A stretch of 6,885 bases of DNA. It comes from Anaerolineae bacterium. Its GTDB lineage: Bacteria; Chloroflexota; Anaerolineae; E26-bin7. The notes under the pieces are model-generated. The model was not told the origin of the DNA. It was given only the letters and a program-made list of their open reading frames with translations, and searched no databases. This document shows positions 6,715-6,885 of this stretch, in pieces. The translations under genes and the position numbers were made by a program. Location: positions 1 through 6,885 of the forward strand of contig JAOZOT010000186.1 in assembly GCA_029933115.1 (NCBI GenBank). The letters run 5' to 3'. Each line of letters opens with the position of its first letter. The stretch's first letter is position 1.

Positions 6715-6724
6715 TTCTGTCGGC

Positions 6725-6731
6725 TTCCTCT
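6725..6731 (-). promoter_or_regulatory. Ribosome binding site of the FIST kinase
   Basis: AGAGGAA on the minus strand lies 10 nt before ATG 6714. A second purine tract, GGAGGG, inside the first codons precedes a GTG at 6702 at short spacing, so translation could start at either codon, with a four-residue difference. Confidence 0.6.
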
Positions 6732-6735
6732 ACGG

Positions 6736-6775
6736 TTTTCGGTGGAGAAACCCGGTTCTTCCCACCCGACGAAAA
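6736..6775 (-). other. Imperfect hairpin in the leader of the kinase mRNA
   Basis: Three stem blocks nest around a 6-nt loop: 6736-6741 with 6770-6775 (TTTTCG/CGAAAA), 6742-6745 with 6762-6765 (GTGG/CCAC) and 6746-6749 with 6756-6759 (AGAA/TTCT). Bulges of 4 and 2 nt lie on one side. In the minus-strand transcript the structure ends 4 nt before the ribosome binding site, so it could tune translation. It matches no riboswitch class that I can recognise. Confidence 0.35.
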
Positions 6776-6812
6776 AACTGGCTTCGGTAGCGCATTTTAT
6801 GGCATTTTGCCG

Positions 6813-6822
6813 TCAACGTTGA
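6813..6822. promoter_or_regulatory. 10-bp perfect palindrome just downstream of the kinase promoter
   Basis: TCAACGTTGA is a perfect palindrome about 18-27 bp downstream of the predicted -10 of the kinase gene, around +12 to +21 relative to the inferred start. That is a plausible position for a repressor half-site pair. No regulator can be named, and a chance palindrome is possible. Confidence 0.3.
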
Positions 6823-6839
6823 GGACATCACTAATACAT

Positions 6840-6848
6840 ATTATACCA
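6840..6848 (-). promoter_or_regulatory. Extended -10 promoter of the kinase-mtnP unit
   Basis: On the minus strand TGGTATAAT is a perfect TGn-extended -10 element in an AT-rich patch. No good -35 hexamer lies 16-18 bp upstream (best about two of six matches), which is typical of extended -10 promoters. Transcription would start near 6833, giving a leader of roughly 119 nt that contains the palindrome and the hairpin. Confidence 0.6.
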
Positions 6849-6885
6849 TATTGTTCATTCTTCCGCACATGGGCAGGCGCAAGGC

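Noticed and set aside
6736..6775. SAM- or purine-type riboswitch upstream of the kinase-mtnP unit
   Set aside because: Given mtnP, a SAM or purine riboswitch was considered. The leader is short and shows a single imperfect hairpin, without the multi-helix junction or conserved cores of those classes.
6586..6822. 78-codon plus-strand frame reaching into the kinase leader
   Set aside because: No ribosome binding site or family resemblance is evident, and most of it is antisense to the FIST N-terminus.

Overview
The window holds three complete protein genes and the signals around them. It looks like bacterial chromosome, GC-rich inside the genes with AT-rich patches at the two ends. The very large cytoplasmic hybrid kinase built from FIST, three GAF, PAS, histidine kinase and receiver domains, with ENARLYEQ-type linkers, resembles what is common in Chloroflexota (Anaerolineae-like) genomes. 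That assignment is an inference from style and was not tested. A Gram-positive-type LexA box would fit the same group or a Firmicute/actinobacterial relative. I see no mobile element, RNA gene, CRISPR array or prophage gene.

Layout. Positions 1-139 are a regulatory stretch: a hairpin terminator for something upstream (49-83), running directly into a perfect-consensus sigma70 promoter (82-110). The spacer of that promoter carries a palindrome, GAACATTTGTTC (92-103), that matches the GAAC-N4-GTTC core of Gram-positive LexA (SOS) boxes. This promoter drives a 378-residue radical SAM protein with a C-terminal helix-hairpin-helix (140-1276, +), of the family annotated as putative DNA modification/repair radical SAM protein. 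A short convergent intergenic region follows (1277-1329), with a hairpin and a G-quadruplex-capable tract. Next, on the minus strand, come S-methyl-5'-thioadenosine phosphorylase (1330-2193) and, 54 bp upstream of it in the transcriptional sense, the 1488-residue FIST hybrid sensor kinase (2248-6714). The kinase leader (6715-6885) has an extended -10 promoter, a 10-bp palindrome and an imperfect hairpin.

How the genes may work together. The kinase and mtnP are co-directional and closely spaced, so they are probably one transcription unit: a cytosolic sensor whose FIST domain is thought to bind small metabolites such as amino acids, followed by an enzyme of methionine salvage and polyamine by-product recycling. 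The radical SAM gene is a separate unit facing them. The strongest new observation is that this poorly characterised radical SAM/HhH gene appears to sit under a strong promoter with a LexA-type operator inside it. That gives regulatory support, independent of homology, to a role in the DNA damage response.
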